This document shows positions 23,063 through 35,499 of a stretch of 64,000 bases of DNA, piece by piece. Each line of letters begins with the position of its first letter. The first letter of the stretch is position 1. The translations under genes were made by a program, and so were the position numbers. Origin of the DNA: Pegoplata infirma (lineage: Eukaryota; Arthropoda; Insecta; Diptera; Anthomyiidae); contig OY992539.1 in assembly GCA_963921195.1 (NCBI GenBank), positions 209,316,035-209,380,034 of the forward strand, in the 5' to 3' direction. The notes under the pieces were generated by a model. The model was not told the origin of the DNA and did no database searches. It saw only the letters and a list, made by a program, of their open reading frames with translations.

Positions 23063-24840
23063 ACATAAATATTACTCATTCGCAACGTTTAAACAAGCAA
23101 ATACAAGCAAATTACAAAATTGTTATTAAATTTAAAATTCAAATGCGATTTTTTCGAAAAAAACGAAAAATGTTTTTCTGAATTTTTTTGTGTGGATGGA
23201 CAAACATCTAAACTTAAAAAAAAAAAATTAAAAAAAAGTACCGGATTTTTGATAAATTGACTTTTTTAAATAATGGAAAATTTCAGAACGGGTTCTGAAA
23301 ATATTCCAAAAAGAAAAAATTAATTGATAACCCATACAAAACTATATAAGAACGTAAATTTTTGAGATTGTAGTGCATTCCGTTTTAATGTGATAAATAT
23401 TTAATCAAGGCAACTCGTCACAAATTTAACCATTTTTCTAATATTTGACCACGCCTCCTAAGCCAAGTTTTTGAAAAACCAAAAACGCAATTTTCTAAGT
23501 TCAATATAGGGCTATTCATACAACCTAGACAGAAGTTTACGGTACACATGTTTTTTTTTTTGGTGGGAATTTGGTGTGGAATGTCTCATATGCAACATTA
23601 TTATTGCAACACTCTATTTTGTTGCACACAAATCCAAGTTTATTTTTAATATTTTACTATAAACCAACACTTTATTTTGTATTGACACTCATTTCAAATG
23701 AATTGACATGTTATTGCTAAATGAACGAGGTACGAAAAGAATTCAAACATCCATTGTCAACAACATCATTTACAGCATCATCATCATCATCAGCAAGCAG
23801 CAGCAACATTCTCAAAACATCAGCAGCATCATAATTTATTGGGGGGAAATCTAAGGGAAAAGAGACTCCATAAAGACAAGTGCATGTACGTCAAATGTTT
23901 TTTTTTTTTGTATTTTAAATTTTTTTTAATGACAAGTGAATGTGTCAGTTTTTATTGTAACCCAACGGCTTCATTATGCACATAATGTTAAATATTTCAA
24001 ACTGTATGTTAAAATAAACTGGTCTGGCTGACTGAATGAATGAATGCCTGCCTCAATGAATGACTGCATCAGCAGCCAATGAGGATTTGTAAAAATCATA
24101 TGCATTCATGATAATCATGAATGTTCATTTAACCATAGTCAGGCTATACATAAATATTTTCTAGCCAAAAGGGTATTATTGCATACATTAAAAGTGTTAA
24201 AACAAATTATGTATAAGGCGTTTAGACAGCATTTTAACTTTAGCATGAATTTCATAAGAAAAGCTGGAAGTTTGGTATTATAGTAGAAGAGCCCCCATTT
24301 GGGCGCCAAAAGCTAACTTTAGATAACTCTTAAAAACAAAATAAATTAAGTCGCTAATATATCACACAAGAGAAAAAGACAGGTCCCACTCAAAAAAGGC
24401 ACTCCGGCCATGAAACTGAAAAATAATGATATAAATAAATGTTTACAGGATCGCCATGCCTTGGTTTTCAATATTTCAAACTGACAACTTTGTTATTTAA
24501 ACTTTTTAAATACCAAATTATTTGAGTCATCCTAAATGTGGCATTCTTTTCCTGTTTTCAGTTATTATTTCTTAGTGTTAAAACTGTCAAAATAAATGAG
24601 CAATTACTTTGCAAAAAAAAATATATATGAAACTACATAAACAAACTGTCAGTTTTTGTATGTTTTTATGTTGTAAATCATATGTTTGTATTTTGTAATG
24701 TCAAAGTAAAATGACATTAAATGAAATATTATTTAAAAATTAATGACAGCTAAAAAAAGAACAGAATTGTCTGATATTTTTGTAAAATCTGGAACTTGTA
24801 TAAAATTTTATTTAGAGAAATATATCTTAAGAAAAAATTT
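23063..24840. other. AT-rich sequence with short CAT/CAG tract
   Basis: It contains a trinucleotide-rich patch at 23760-23832 (CAT, CAG and CAA runs), GAATGAATGAATG near 24035, and a minus-strand primer-site-like motif at 24291-24308 (CCCCCATTTGGGCGCCA). No coding exon can be defended. Confidence 0.55.
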
Positions 24841-24844
24841 TTCT

Positions 24845-27800
24845 TAATAGAAAATTTGCTCTGAATTCGGAGTTATTTTTCTTTATAGAAAAATTGCTTT
24901 GAATTCGGAGTTATTTTTCTTTATAGAAAAATTGCTTTGAATTCGGAGTTATTTTTCTTTATAGAAAAATTGCTTTGAATTCGGAGTTATTTTTCTTTAT
25001 AGAAAAATTGCTTTGAATTCGGAGTTATTTTTCTTTATAGAAAAATTGCTTTGAATTCGGAGTTATTTTTCTTTATAGAAAAATTGCTTTGAATTCGGAG
25101 TTATTTTTCTTTATAGAAAAATTGCTTTGAATTCGGAGTTATTTTTCTTTATAGAAAAATTGCTTTGAATTCGGAGTTATTTTTCTTTATAGAAAAATTG
25201 CTTTGAATTCGGAGTTATTTTTCTTTATAGAAAAATTGCTTTGAATTCGGAGTTATTTTTCTTTATAGAAAAATTGCTTTGAATTCGGAGTTATTTTTCT
25301 TTATAGAAAAATTGCTTTGAATTCGGAGTTATTTTTCTTTATAGAAAAATTGCTTTGAATTCGGAGTTATTTTTCTTTATAGAAAAATTGCTTTGAATTC
25401 GGAGTTATTTTTCTTTATAGAAAAATTGCTTTGAATTCGGAGTTATTTTTCTTTATAGAAAAATTGCTTTGAATTCGGAGTTATTTTTCTTTATAGAAAA
25501 ATTGCTTTGAATTCGGAGTTATTTTTCTTTATAGAAAAATTGCTTTGAATTCGGAGTTATTTTTCTTTATAGAAAAATTGCTTTGAATTCGGAGTTATTT
25601 TTCTTTATAGAAAAATTGCTTTGAATTCGGAGTTATTTTTCTTTATAGAAAAATTGCTTTGAATTCGGAGTTACGTTTCTTTATAGAAAAATTGCTTTGA
25701 ATTCGGAGTTACTTTTCTTTATAGAAAAATTGCTTTGAATTCGGAGTTATTTTTCTTTTATAGAAAAATTGCTTTGAATTCGGAGTTATTTTTCTTTTAT
25801 AGAAAAATTGCTTTGAATTCGGATTTATTTTTCTTTTATAGAAAAATTGCTTTAAATTCGGAGTTATTTTTCTTTTATAGAAAAATTGCTTTGAATTCGG
25901 AGTTATTTTTCTTTTATAGAAAAATTGCTTTGAATTCGGAGTTATTTTTCTTTTATAGAAAAATTGCTTTGAATTCGGAGTTATTTTTCTTTTATAGAAA
26001 AATTGCTTTGAATTCGGAGTTATTTTTCTTTTATAGAAAAATTGCTTTGAATTCGGAGTTATTTTTCTTTATAGAAAAATTGTTTTGAATTCGGAGTTAT
26101 TTTTCTTTAGAGAAAAATTGCTTTGAATTTGGAGTTATTTTTCTTTTATAGAAAAATTGCTTTGAATTCGGAGTTATTTTTCTTTTATAGAAAAATTGCT
26201 TTGAATTCGGAGTTATTTTTCTTTATAGAAAAATTGCACTGAATTCGGAGTTATTTTTCTTTATAGAAAAATTGCACTGAATTCGGAGTTATTTTTCTTT
26301 ATAGAAAAATTGCACTGAATTCGGAGTTATTTTTCTTTATAGAAAAATTGCACTGAATTCGGAGTTATTTTTCTTTATAGAAAAATTGCACTGAATTCGG
26401 AGTTATTTTTCTTTATAGAAAAATTGCACTGAATTCGGAGTTATTTTTCTTTATAGAAAAGTTGCACTGAATTCGGAGTTATTTTTCTTTATAGAAAAAT
26501 TGCACTGAATTCGGAGTTATTTTTCTTTATAGAAAAATTACTTTGAATTCGGAGTTATTTTTCTTTTATAGAAAAATTGCTTTGAATTCGGAGTTATTTT
26601 TCTTTTATAGAAAAATTGCTTTGAATTCGGAGTTATTTTTCTTTTATAGAAAAATTGCTTTGAATTCGGAGTTATTTTTCTTTTATAGAAAAATTGCTTT
26701 GAATTCGGAGTTATTTTTCTTTTATATTATTTTATTAGTTATTTTTCTTTTATAGAAAAATTGCTTTGAATTCGGAGTTACTTTTCTTTTATAGAAAAAT
26801 TGCTTTGAATTCGGAGTATAGAAAAATTGCTTTGAATTCGGAGTTATTTTTCTTTTATAGAAAAAGTGCTTTGAATTCGGAGTTATTTTTCTTTTATAGA
26901 AAAATTGCTTTGAATTCGGAGTTATTTTTCTTTTATAGAAAAATTGCTTTGAATTCGGAGTTATTTTTCTTTTATAGAAAAATTGCTTTGAATTCGGAGT
27001 TATTTTTCTTTTATAGAAAAATTGCTTTGAATTCGGAGTTATTTTTCTTTTATAGAAAAATTGCTTTGAATTCGGAGTTATTTTTCTTTTATAGAAAAAT
27101 TGCTTTGAATTCGGAGTTATTTTTCTTTTATAGAAAAATTGCTTTGTATTCGAAGTTATTTTTCTTTTTAGAAAAATTTCTTTGAATTGGAAGTTATTTT
27201 TCTTTATAGAAAAATTTCTTTGAATTCGAAGTTATTTTTCTTTATAGAAAAATTACTTTGAATTCGGAGTTATTTTTCTTTATAGAAAAATTACTTTGAA
27301 TTCGGAGTTATTTTTCTTTATAGAAAAATTACTTTGAATTCGGAGTTATTTTTCTTTTATAGAAAAATTGCTTTGAATTCGGAGTTATTTTTCTTTTATA
27401 GAAAAATTGCTTTGAATTCGGAGTTATTTTTCTTTTATAGAAAAATTGCTTTGAATTCGGAGTTATTTTTCTTTTATAGAAAAATTGCTTTGAATTCGGA
27501 GTTATTTTTCTTTTATAGAAAAATTGCTTTGAATTCGGAGTTATTTTTCATTTATAGAAAAATTGCTTTGAATTCGGAGTTATTTTTCTTTTATAGAAAA
27601 ATTGCTTTGAATTCGGAGTTATTTTTCTTTTATAGAAAAATTGCTTTGAATTCGGAGTTATTTTTCTTTTATAGAAAAATTGCTTTGAATTCGGAGTTAT
27701 TTTTCTTTTATAGAAAAATTGCTTTGAATTCGGAGTTATTTTTCTTTTATAGAAAAATTGCTTTGAATTCGGAGTTATTTTTCTTTTATAGAAAAATTGC

Positions 27801-28268
27801 TTTGAATTCGGAGTTATTTTTCTTTTATAGAAAAATTGCTTTGAATTCGGAGTTATTTTTCTTTTATAGAAAAATTGCTTTGAATTCGGAGTTATTTTTC
27901 TTTTATAGAAAAATTGCTTTGAATTCGGAGTTATTTTTCTTTTATAGAAAAATTGCTTTGAATTCGGAGTTATTTTTCTTTTATAGAAAAATTGCTTTGA
28001 ATTCGGAGTTATTTTTCTTTTATAGAAAAATTGCTTTGAATTCGGAGTTATTTTTCTTTTATAGAAAAGTTGCTTTAAATTCGGAGTTGTTTTGCTTTTA
28101 TAGAAAAATTGCTTTGAATTCGGAGTTGTTTTGCTTTTATAGAAAAATTGCTTTGAATTCGGAGTTATTTTTCTTTTATAGAAAAATTGCTTTGAATTCG
28201 GAGTTATTTTTCTTTTATAGAAAAATTGCTCTGAATTCAGAGGTATTTTTCTTTATAGAAAAATTGCT
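24845..28268 (+). repeat. 38/39-bp satellite array, plus orientation
   Basis: There are roughly 88 tandem copies of a unit with GAATTCGGAGTTATTTTTC followed by TATAGAAAAATTGCTTT. Two length classes occur in blocks: 38 bp (CTTTATAG) and 39 bp (CTTTTATAG). 24.85-25.7 kb is nearly pure 38-mer and 25.7-26.05 kb is 39-mer. 26.22-26.5 kb is a 38-mer block with GCACTGAATTC, and 26.54-27.17 and 27.33-28.24 kb are 39-mer. The 39-mer is 13 codons (NSELFFFYRKIAL), which explains its long open frames; 38-mers break the frame. Nearly every unit carries GAATTC. The same repeat returns inverted at 32.3-34.75 kb. Confidence 0.95.
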
Positions 28269-28444
28269 TGGAAAAAAATCTAAAAAAAAAATTCTTTTAA
28301 AATATATATTTTTTCTATTATTTCTTTAATGTTAGCTTCTATTTAATTTTACAGATTTCCCAGTCAATTTATTTATACATGTCAAAAATTAAAACAAATA
28401 CAAAAAATCAGTCACGCGTATTTAATCCTTTAACCATTTTTCTA

Positions 28445-28918
28445 CACAGTAAAAAATTGAGTAAATATTTAATTGTATTGAGGAAAAAATAACTCAGTTT
28501 TGCACAATTAAAAAATTTCGTAGTATTTAGTAGACTTTTTGTAAAAAATTTGTTAAATGTTTACTAATAAATTTGAGTAAATTTTTATTTAACACAATTA
28601 AAACTTTACTCAAATTTTTAAATTAATTTAAGTAAAATTTAAAATATTAAATTGTAAAAATATGCACATTTTTTGCTTTCAAAAAAACGTGTTTCTTCGA
28701 ACTTCACTAAATAATGTAAAAATCTAAATTTTTCTATGTCTTAAAGACATAGAAATTTTTTTAAAGATAATTACAATTTTTTTATATACAACAAAAAAAA
28801 ATATGAACTAAATGAGAATTTCAAAAAGTTTTAAACTTTTTACGCAAATTTTTGTGAAAATTTTTGAGTAAATTTGAAATTGCGTCAATTAAAAAATTAC
28901 TCAACATTTATTTCTGTG
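28445..28918. mobile_element. 474-bp MITE with CACAG termini
   Basis: The left end CACAGTAAAAAATTGAGTAA and the right end (complement CACAGAAATAAATGTTGAGT) form an inverted repeat, extended inward by further AATTTTTAATTG-type matches. TA precedes the left end and CA, a likely decayed TA, follows the right end. It is non-coding. Confidence 0.6.
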
Positions 28919-29094
28919 CAGTTTTTATCCCTCTCCCATTCAGCCCATTTACAAATCACCACATCCAGATACAAAAAACATGCGGATGTCAAATAGGTTT
29001 TACAAACATGATTGCTGTTATTTTTAACTGAAAATTTTGTTGTTATAATGTAAAGCAATCATAGAGTCACATTCTTTCTTCAACATTTGATATT

Positions 29095-30560
29095 TCCAAA
29101 TGTCTGTTGAAATTTTTATTCTACTATGTGGTAAAAAAAATTGGTCGAAAGGTTTTCGAGATATCGCTATTTGAAATTTCTCTACCTTGACCATTTCATA
29201 AAGAGACAAACAAACACACCAGTAGCGCCATTCGATCAAAACGTGGGCTTTTTTAAAAACTTTCACCAAAAACTCAAACAATTTTTTTTTTTAATTTTTC
29301 AAAAATTCAAAATTTTTGTGGAAATTTTCCAAAAATCTAAGAATTTTATCGAAGGGCGCCACGGGTTTAAATGTTCTTATTTGACTTAAATTAAGTTTAA
29401 ATCAAAGTTTGTCTCAAGCTCTATCAAAGAGTCGAGAAAAAGAAATTTTAAAATTTTTTTAAACAAAATTTCTTGAACGTACACTCAAAAAAAAAAAAAA
29501 CTGTAATGTTAGCAAAAAAAAGCTTGTAAACCTACAAGAAAATTTGCTGATTTTGAACCCACAATTTTTTTGCTAAAGTTAGCAAAAATGTTTTGCCAAT
29601 AATTAGTTAACAAAAAATTTTTTTTTTGACACATTTGAGGACCCCATTGGGTTCGGACCCGATAGGTCCAGACCCCGATGGGTCCAGACCTAGTTGGGTT
29701 CCTTAAAAATCGTCATAGTTTTTGATCCAAAATTTGTGTCCGTTTCGCTCTACCTTGCTTAGTTTTTGAGATACGTGATTATAGGGGACCACTGGGGTCT
29801 TGAGAATTAAAAAACTCGATAACTTCAAAAATATTACTCGGAGAGCTTTTGACTATTTTCCGGTCTTGTTCTACGTATTGAGAGCTACAAAAATGCTTTT
29901 GGACTTTTTGTTGTGTCGGCAATATTTACCGAGATATGAGCATTTTAAAATTTTCGGGAATGCTAACTTTTTTGGATCCAAAGTTAGGGCCCATTAGGGT
30001 CCACACATGTGAAGAGGACCCGCGAAAGTATGGAGATTCTAAGAACCAAAAATGCCCTCCATTTTGCTCTATCTGGCTTAGTTTCCGAGATAGAGCCATT
30101 TTAAGTTTTCTGAAAATAAAAAATAATTTACCGTTTATTTTTGCTAATGTTAGCAAAAAATCTTGTAAAAATGTTGTCAACTCAATTTCAAATCTTAGCA
30201 AAAGAAATTAGTTCAACGTTTGTTTAAAATTGCTAATGTGCTAAATGAAGTTTACAAGAATTTTAACTAACATGCTAATCTCAACTAAAAATTTGCTAAA
30301 AGTTAGCTAACTAGCATTAGCAAAAAAAAATTAGTAAATCTACTAACGTATTTTTTTGAGTGTAGAAAAACCGCCATTTTGCAAATTTCAAATAGCGATA
30401 TCTCGAAAACCGTGTATAAATGTAAGGTGTCGCAAGACTTATTTTTTTATTTTTTTTTAATTTTTAATACCCAAAACTTTTAATGTCCCGTGTCGCCGGT
30501 TTAATTTATTCTGATTGTCGCCAAATTTTTAGGTCTAGTAGAATAATTTTCCAAACACTT
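29095..30560. mobile_element. Imperfect inverted-repeat element carrying a nested MITE
   Basis: CGAGATATCGCTATTTGAAA near 29157 has its complement near 30387. Outer segments near 29095-29130 and 30525-30560 also pair (CCAAATGT, then TTATTCTACTA). The intervening 29482-30362 is a complete family G MITE, so the older element was about 0.6 kb before that insertion. It is non-coding and its limits are approximate. Confidence 0.4.
29482..30362 (+). mobile_element. Family G MITE (881 bp), TA-flanked
   Basis: The termini are CACTCAAAAAAAA and TTTTTTGAGTG with TA outside each (29480-29481, 30363-30364). Inside are TTAGCAAAAAAAGCTTG, GGACCCCATTGGGTTCGG, GAGATACGTGATTATAGG, CGATAACTTCAAAAATATTA and GGCAATATTTACCGAGATAT. 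Near-identical relatives occur at 36.9-37.7 kb (inverted), 42.3-43.0 kb (inverted, truncated) and 55.4-56.3 kb (direct). The small open frames here are found in both orientations of the copies and are not conserved as proteins. Confidence 0.8.
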
Positions 30561-30786
30561 GGAAAAATGAAAAATTAAAGAAAAAATGCCACTCTAATGC
30601 ATTATACATACATTCAAATGGAATTGGTAAGAGGCCTCTTCATTATTTGAGGTGGGTGGTTTTCATGCTTAAATTAAATATCCACTTTGTTAGATGAATT
30701 CACTCCAAATCGTAACACAGACATAAGCTGTGTTTTTTAATGATTAAGATTTATTACAATGATTTATGGTTTATAATTGATTTATA

Positions 30787-31488
30787 ATTACCAGGGACAT
30801 AAAACGCATAAAATATGCAAATTTACATTTTGAAAAAAAAAATATTATTTTTTACTTTGTTAGCTTATTATCAAAAAAATCATTTCGTTCCGACAAGTAT
30901 TTGTCCTCGAAAAAAAATTATAAGGCTTGCTCAACATGAAAATTAATAATGTTTACAAAAAAGTTAAAAAAAAAATGGAAAAAATAAGCTAAAACTAAAA
31001 ATTTATACAAAAAATCACCTAAAAATATGCAGAATACTAACAAAATATTCATTATTAGCAAAATATGCAAAAAAATATGCACTAACGAGTCGATGCCATT
31101 TTCAAGCAAATTCTTCGTTTGCAAAGATATTTGGTTTTTGCTGTTCTAAGACTAAAAGAAAAAAATATGCATTTGCATGAAAGTCCTCTCCTTGGTAAGT
31201 AGAGGACATTTATGCAAATGCACGTTTTTCCCAGTTAGTCTTAGAACAGCATAAACCAAATATCTTTGCGAATCAAAGAATTTGCTTGAAAATGGCATTT
31301 ATTTGTAAGTTTTGCATATTTTACCAAAAATGCACAATTTTTAATATTTTGCAATTAATGCATATTTTTGTATTCTTTGCTATAAATGCATATTTTTAAG
31401 TCATATTTGCATAAAATTTGGAATTGGATAATTTTTTAAAATTTTTATTGCATATTTTAGGTGCATAAAAGCCCTGTCCCTGGTAATT
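30787..31488. mobile_element. Palindromic ATGCATATTT-rich element
   Basis: The ends AATTACCAGGGACA and TGTCCCTGGTAATT are inverted repeats. A strong central inverted repeat lies around 31190: GCCATTTTCAAGCAAATTCT near 31094 pairs with AGAATTTGCTTGAAAATGGC near 31277. Both arms also share AAATATCTTTGC and CTTAGAACAGC segments. A further partial copy of one arm follows to about 31660. A related element lies at 48.4-49.4 kb. I find no coding region or clear target duplication. Confidence 0.6.
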
Positions 31489-31659
31489 GCAAAGGAGAAG
31501 ACTTTCATGCAAATTTATGTTTTTCCTTGTTAGTCTCAGAATAGCATAAATCAAATATCCTTGCAAATCAAAAATTGATTCGTTTGTACATATTTTCTTA
31601 ATAATGAATATTTTTGCATATTCTGCTAGAATTTCACTTGTTTGCATAAGTCAACTTTT

Positions 31660-32325
31660 TTGCATTTTTAATCCTAAATCATGGGTTTATAAAACACAGC
31701 TATTATTCCATTTAATAAAATCATTGATTATTTCAACACGTTTTCGTGCTGTATTAAAAAAAGCAAAGCTTATTGAAATGCAAAATCGATAAATTGCATT
31801 AAATAATAAAAAAAAAAATGCAATTATGCCAAAGTTAAATGCTAGTAAAACAAAATAAAGTTAAATACTGTGTAAATTTCGTAATTCTCATCCGTCCAGC
31901 TAATTAAAGTTAAAAGGCAATTCATGTGAATTGCCAAGATAATTATTGGATTTATCCCATAAATTTTTGATGCAGAAATATATTTGCTAATTAGTAGTAC
32001 TACAATAAAATTGAACAGATGCAGAAATCCACAATATTTTATTAAAATATTTAGAGTAATTAAATTGGAAAATTTTCAAAATTTTCGATTAGGCGAAATG
32101 CATTTTTCGCCATTAATTCTAAAAATAAATGAAGTATAGACACGTGACTGGTGTAAAATAACACTCATGTTGTATAGTAGCACGTGTCCATATAATTAAA
32201 TAAAAATGTTAGAACAACTTGATACAGTTGGAAAATGCGATATCTAATTATTTTGTAGTTAAGGAAAAGTTAAGGTTACACGATATACTTTGTTTTAATT
32301 TTTTTCTTAATGAAAATTTACTCCG
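31660..32325. other. AT-rich sequence with no recognised feature
   Basis: Spacer DNA between the palindromic element and the inverted satellite array. Confidence 0.55.
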
Positions 32326-32329
32326 TATT

Positions 32330-34755
32330 CAGCGAAATTTAGAAAGAAAGAAAAATAACTCCAAATTCAAAGCAATTTTTCTATAAAAGAAAAATAACTC
32401 CGAGTTCAAAGCAATTTTTCTATAAAAGAAAAATAACTCCGAATTCAAAGCAATTTTTCTATAAAAGAAAAATAACTCCGAATTCAAAGCAATTTTTCTA
32501 TAAAAGAAAAATAACTCCGAATTCAAAGCAATTTTTATATAAAAGAAAAATAACTCCGAATTCAAAGCAATTTTTCTATAAAAGAAAAATAACTCCGAAT
32601 TCAAAGCAATTTTTCTATAAAAGAAAAATAACTCCGAATTCAAAGCAATTTTTCTATAAAAGAAAAATAACTCCGAATTCAAAGCAATTTTTCTATAAAA
32701 GAAAAATAACTCCGAATTCAAAGCAATTTTTCTATAAAAGAAAAATAACTCCGAATTCAAAGCAATTTTTCTATAAAAGAAAAATAACTCCGAATTCAAA
32801 GCAATTTTTCTATAAAAGAAAAATAACTCCGAATTCAAAGCAATTTTTCTATAAAAGAAAAATAACTCCGAATTCAAAGCAATTTTTCTACAAAAGAAAA
32901 ATAACTCTGAATTCAAAGCAATTTTTCTACAAAAGAAAAATAACTCCGAATTCAAAGCAATTTTTCTATAAAAGAAAAATAACTCCGAATTCAAAGCAAT
33001 TTTTCCATAAAAGAAAAATAACTCCGAATTCAAAGCAATTTTTCTATAAAAGAAAGATAACTCCGAATTCAAAGCAATTTTTCTAAAAAAGAAAAATAAC
33101 TCCGAATTCAAAGCAATTTTTCTATAAAAGAAAAATAACTCCGAATTCAAAGCAATTTTTCTATAAAAGAAAAATAACTCCGAATTCAAAGCAATTTTTC
33201 TATAAAAGAAAAATCACTCCGAATTCAAAGCAATTTTTCTATAAAAGAAAAATAACTCCGAATTCAAAGCAATTTTTCTATAAAAGAAAAATAACTCCGA
33301 ATTCAAAGCAATTTTTCTATAAAAGAAAAATAACTCCGAATTCAAAGCAATTTTTCTATAAAAGAAAAATAACTCCGAATTCAAAGCAATTTTTCTATAA
33401 AAGAAAAATAACTCCGAATTCAAAGCAATTTTTTTATAAAAGAAAAATAACTCCGAATTCAAAGCAATTTTTCTATAAAAGAAAAATAACTCTGAATTCA
33501 AAGCAATTTTTCTATAAAAGAAAAATAACTCCGAATTCAAAGCAATTTTTCTATAAAAGAAAAATAACTCCGAATTCAAAGCAATTTTTCTATAAAAGAA
33601 AAATAACTCCGAATTAAAAGCAATTTTTCTATAAAAGAAAAATAACTCCGAATTCAAAGCAATTTTTCTATAAAAGAAAAATAACTCCGAATTCAAAGCA
33701 ATTTTTCTATAAAAGAAAAATAACTCCGAATTCAAAGCAATTTTTCTATAAAAGAAAAATAACTCCGAATTCAAAGCAATTTTTCTATAAAAGAAAAATA
33801 ACTCCGAATTCAAAGCAATTTTTCTATAAAAGAAAAATAACTCCGAATTCAAAGCAATTTTTCTATAAAAGAAAAATAACTCCGAATTCAAAGCAATTTT
33901 TCTATAAAAGAAAAATAACTCCGAATTCAAAGCAATTTTTCTATAAAAAAAAATAACTCCGAATTCAAAGCAATTTTTCTATAAAAGAAAAATAACTCCG
34001 AATTCAAAGCAATTTTTCTATAAAAGAAAAATAACTCCGAATTCAAAGCAATTTTTCTATAAAGAAAAATAACTCCGAATTCAAAGCAATTTTTCTATAA
34101 AAGAAAAATAACTCCGAATTCAAAGCAATTTTTCTATAAAAGAAAAATAACTCCGAATTCAAAGCAATTTTTCTATAAAAGAAAAATAACTCCGAATTCA
34201 AAGCAATTTTTCTATAAAAGAAAAATAACTCCGAATTCAAAGCAATTTTTCTATAAAAGAAAAATAACTCCGAATTCAAAGCAATTTTTCTAAAAAAGAA
34301 AAATAACTCCGAATTCAAAGCAATTTTTTCTAAAAAAGAAAAATAACTCCGAATTCAAAGCAATTTTTCTAAAAAAGAAAAATAACTCCGAATTCAAAGC
34401 AATTTTTCTATAAAAGAAAAATAACTCCGAATTCAAAGCAATTTTTCTATAAAAGAAAAATAATTCCGAATTCAAAGCAATTTTTCTATAAAAGAAAAAT
34501 AACTCCGAATTCAAAGCAATTTTTCTATAAAGAAAAATAACTCCGAATTCAAAGCAATTTTTCTATAAAGAAAAATAACTCCGAATTCAAAGCAATTTTT
34601 CTATAAAAGAAAAATAACTCCGAATTCAAAGCAATTCTTCTATAAAAGAAAAATAACTCCGAATTCAAAGCAATTTTTCTATAAAAGAAAAATAACTCCG
34701 AATTCAAAGCAATTTTTCTAAAAAAGAAAACTAACTCCATATTCAGAGTTATTTT
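32330..34755 (-). repeat. 38/39-bp satellite array, minus orientation
   Basis: About 61 copies of the unit seen at 24.8-28.3 kb, in reverse complement, almost all of the 39-bp class. Single-base variants are scattered (for example CTACAAAAG near 32890-32930 and a GAATTAAAAG unit near 33610). A few 38-bp units at about 33945, 34060, 34530 and 34570 break the open frame. Long minus-strand open frames (NSELFFFYRKIAL repeats) result from the 13-codon unit and are not evidence of a gene. Confidence 0.95.
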
Positions 34756-35400
34756 ACTCATGAAATTTTTTTTGTGTTAAAACTAATGAACTTTTAAGTG
34801 AACTTCCCAAATGTTAACCCTTTTGCTTTACTCACTATAATTATGTTGGTAGAATGATGACCTCTTTTGACATTATTTTTGTGAATTTTTTTTTAAACAT
34901 TTTTTATAAAACCTTAACCCAAACGTGTGTGTCAACATCTCATTAACTTTCCTCAAAATAATTTTCTACAAAACACCTCATTAAAGTCACATTAATGCTC
35001 AAATTCTTGAATAATCATTTGGCATTAACAATAATAATAATTACAATAGAAATTATTTAACAAACACCAGGATAACATTTCAAAATATTTATAAGCACCT
35101 TTTCATTAACCCTTTTTTGTGTATCGTTTTATAGGTTTTTGACATTTTTCAGGAAGTTATAAAAATGAAAACCTGTTATAAAACAAAAATATGCTACTTA
35201 AGTAAAAGTTTTATTTGGAAATAGTCGAAGTTAACATTTTTGTAAATAACCTTAACTAAACTATGTTTATCTAAAGTTTAGGATCTTAGTGTTTAGAGAA
35301 CAGAATTATTATAGAAAATTCCCTAGTAAAAATGTTTTGTTTGTTCAGCCAAAAATGAGAAGATAAAAAGGACCATCTAAACTATTTTTAAACCTTTTTA
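34756..35400. other. AT-rich sequence with no recognised feature
   Basis: Nothing coding or repetitive is supported here. Confidence 0.55.
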
Positions 35401-35499
35401 TTCTTTTACCTATAAAGATTGGAATTTCGAAAAAATTCCGTTTTCTTGGACGTCAATTTTGTTAAAGGATCACACTTGTCAAGGTTTGAGATTCAGCCG

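Noticed and set aside
29936..30201. Opposed 91-residue open frames in family G
   Set aside because: Both strands are open over the same bases, and the other copies do not keep either frame intact, so this is MITE sequence.
24845..34755. Possible CRISPR-like array
   Set aside because: Units are contiguous tandem repeats with no unique spacers, and the surrounding DNA is eukaryotic.
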